NCBI GenBank assembly: GCA_049509675.1
Contig: JBEKZQ010000560.1
Location: 1-5,928, forward strand
Direction of reading: 5' to 3'
Origin: JBEKZQ01 sp049509675
Lineage (GTDB): Bacteria > Planctomycetota > Planctomycetia > Pirellulales > Thermoguttaceae
DNA length: 5,928 bases
Shown: positions 5,804-5,928 of the stretch, piece after piece
How positions within the stretch are numbered: position 1 is the first letter of the stretch
Layout: the number at the start of each line of letters is the position of its first letter
Made by a program: the position numbers and the translations under genes
Notes under the pieces: generated by a model
Databases searched by the model: none
Told to the model about the DNA's origin: nothing
Seen by the model: only the letters and a program-made list of their open reading frames with translations

Positions 5804-5892
5804 GCAAAGTCGGGGTCTGGTCCATTTTTCGGCTGATAGGCATCGCCATTTGGCCGGACTCATGGCCGAAAACATGGACCTGACCCCTTTGC
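5804..5892. repeat. Long imperfect inverted repeat, REP-like, left half of the cluster
   Basis: The left arm at 5812-5833 (containing GGGGTCTGGTCC and TTTTTCGGC) is matched by the right arm at 5865-5887 (GCCGAAAA, TGGACC, TGACCCC) with one mismatch and one extra base. After a short gap the arms extend outward as GCAAAG (5804-5809) and CTTTGC (5887-5892). The spacer is about 31 bases and holds no gene. GGGGTC..GGACC arms with A/T tracts resemble REP-type elements; no REP-associated transposase is visible in the window. It sits upstream of the oxidoreductase gene, where its promoter should lie, and I could not pick out a clear promoter there. Confidence 0.6.
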
Positions 5893-5910
5893 GGCCAAAG
5901 GGGACAGTCC
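5876..5910. repeat. Hairpin sharing an arm with the preceding inverted repeat
   Basis: CCCCTTTG (5884-5891) and CAAAGGGG (5896-5903) form a perfect 8-bp stem with a CGGC loop. The stem extends, with an A/A mismatch and a bulged C, through CTG/CAG to GGA (5876-5878) with TCC (5908-5910). Further out, CGAAAA (5867-5872) can pair with TTTTCG (5913-5918). The left arm is the one used by the 5804-5892 repeat, so the two structures are alternatives. The last bases to 5928 hold nothing else I recognise. Confidence 0.6.
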
Positions 5911-5928
5911 CATTTTCGCAGCCATGCT

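Noticed and set aside
4363..5883. 506-codon plus-strand open frame antisense to the oxidoreductase
   Set aside because: The minus strand carries every Gfo/Idh/MocA hallmark; the plus frame shows only low-complexity Ala/Gly/Arg-rich sequence and runs into repeats at both ends.
5773..5928. Attachment site or insertion sequence end
   Set aside because: Inverted repeats are present, but no transposase, integrase, tRNA or target duplication can be seen within the window.

Overview
The window looks like a piece of a high-GC planctomycete genome, most likely Pirellulales or a relative, probably from a metagenome assembly. The grounds are gene content (a Tat-exported Gfo/Idh/MocA oxidoreductase, a xylose-isomerase-like TIM-barrel protein, a secreted glycosidase-like protein), a small membrane protein with an 'FSIRDMLLWMTALAVML' segment of a type I associate with planctomycete membrane proteins, and intergenic DNA full of hairpin repeats. 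The assignment is by recognition, not by search.

Layout, left to right. (1) Bases 2-766, plus strand: the 3' end of a gene running in from the left edge. It encodes one membrane segment and a soluble C-terminal domain like the tail of a GT39/PMT-type glycosyltransferase. (2) 767-818: a short convergent gap with an inverted repeat. (3) 819-3376, minus strand: a two-gene unit. The upstream gene (2552-3376) is a sugar phosphate isomerase/epimerase-like protein; 38 bases later comes a secreted TIM-barrel, glycoside-hydrolase-like protein (819-2513). (4) 3377-3532: a divergent gap with a candidate promoter and a four-unit 8-bp tandem repeat. (5) 3533-4221, plus strand: two small membrane ORFs overlapping by ATGA, perhaps one frameshifted gene. 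(6) 4222-4419: a gene-free gap with a GC hairpin plus T-run and a large nested inverted repeat. (7) 4420-5772, minus strand: a complete Tat-signal Gfo/Idh/MocA oxidoreductase. (8) 5773-5928: gene-free DNA with interlocking REP-like inverted repeats running close to the right edge.

The three minus-strand proteins suggest carbohydrate breakdown: an exported NAD(P)-dependent sugar oxidoreductase, an exported glycosidase-like protein, and a cytoplasmic isomerase, epimerase or lyase acting on the freed or oxidised sugar. Similar sets are used in 3-keto-sugar and C-glycoside degradation, but no substrate can be read from this sequence. I see no CRISPR array, tRNA, rRNA, transposase, phage gene or defence system. 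The points most worth a second look are the glycosidase-like protein of no family I can name, the split membrane gene, and the repeats in the gaps.
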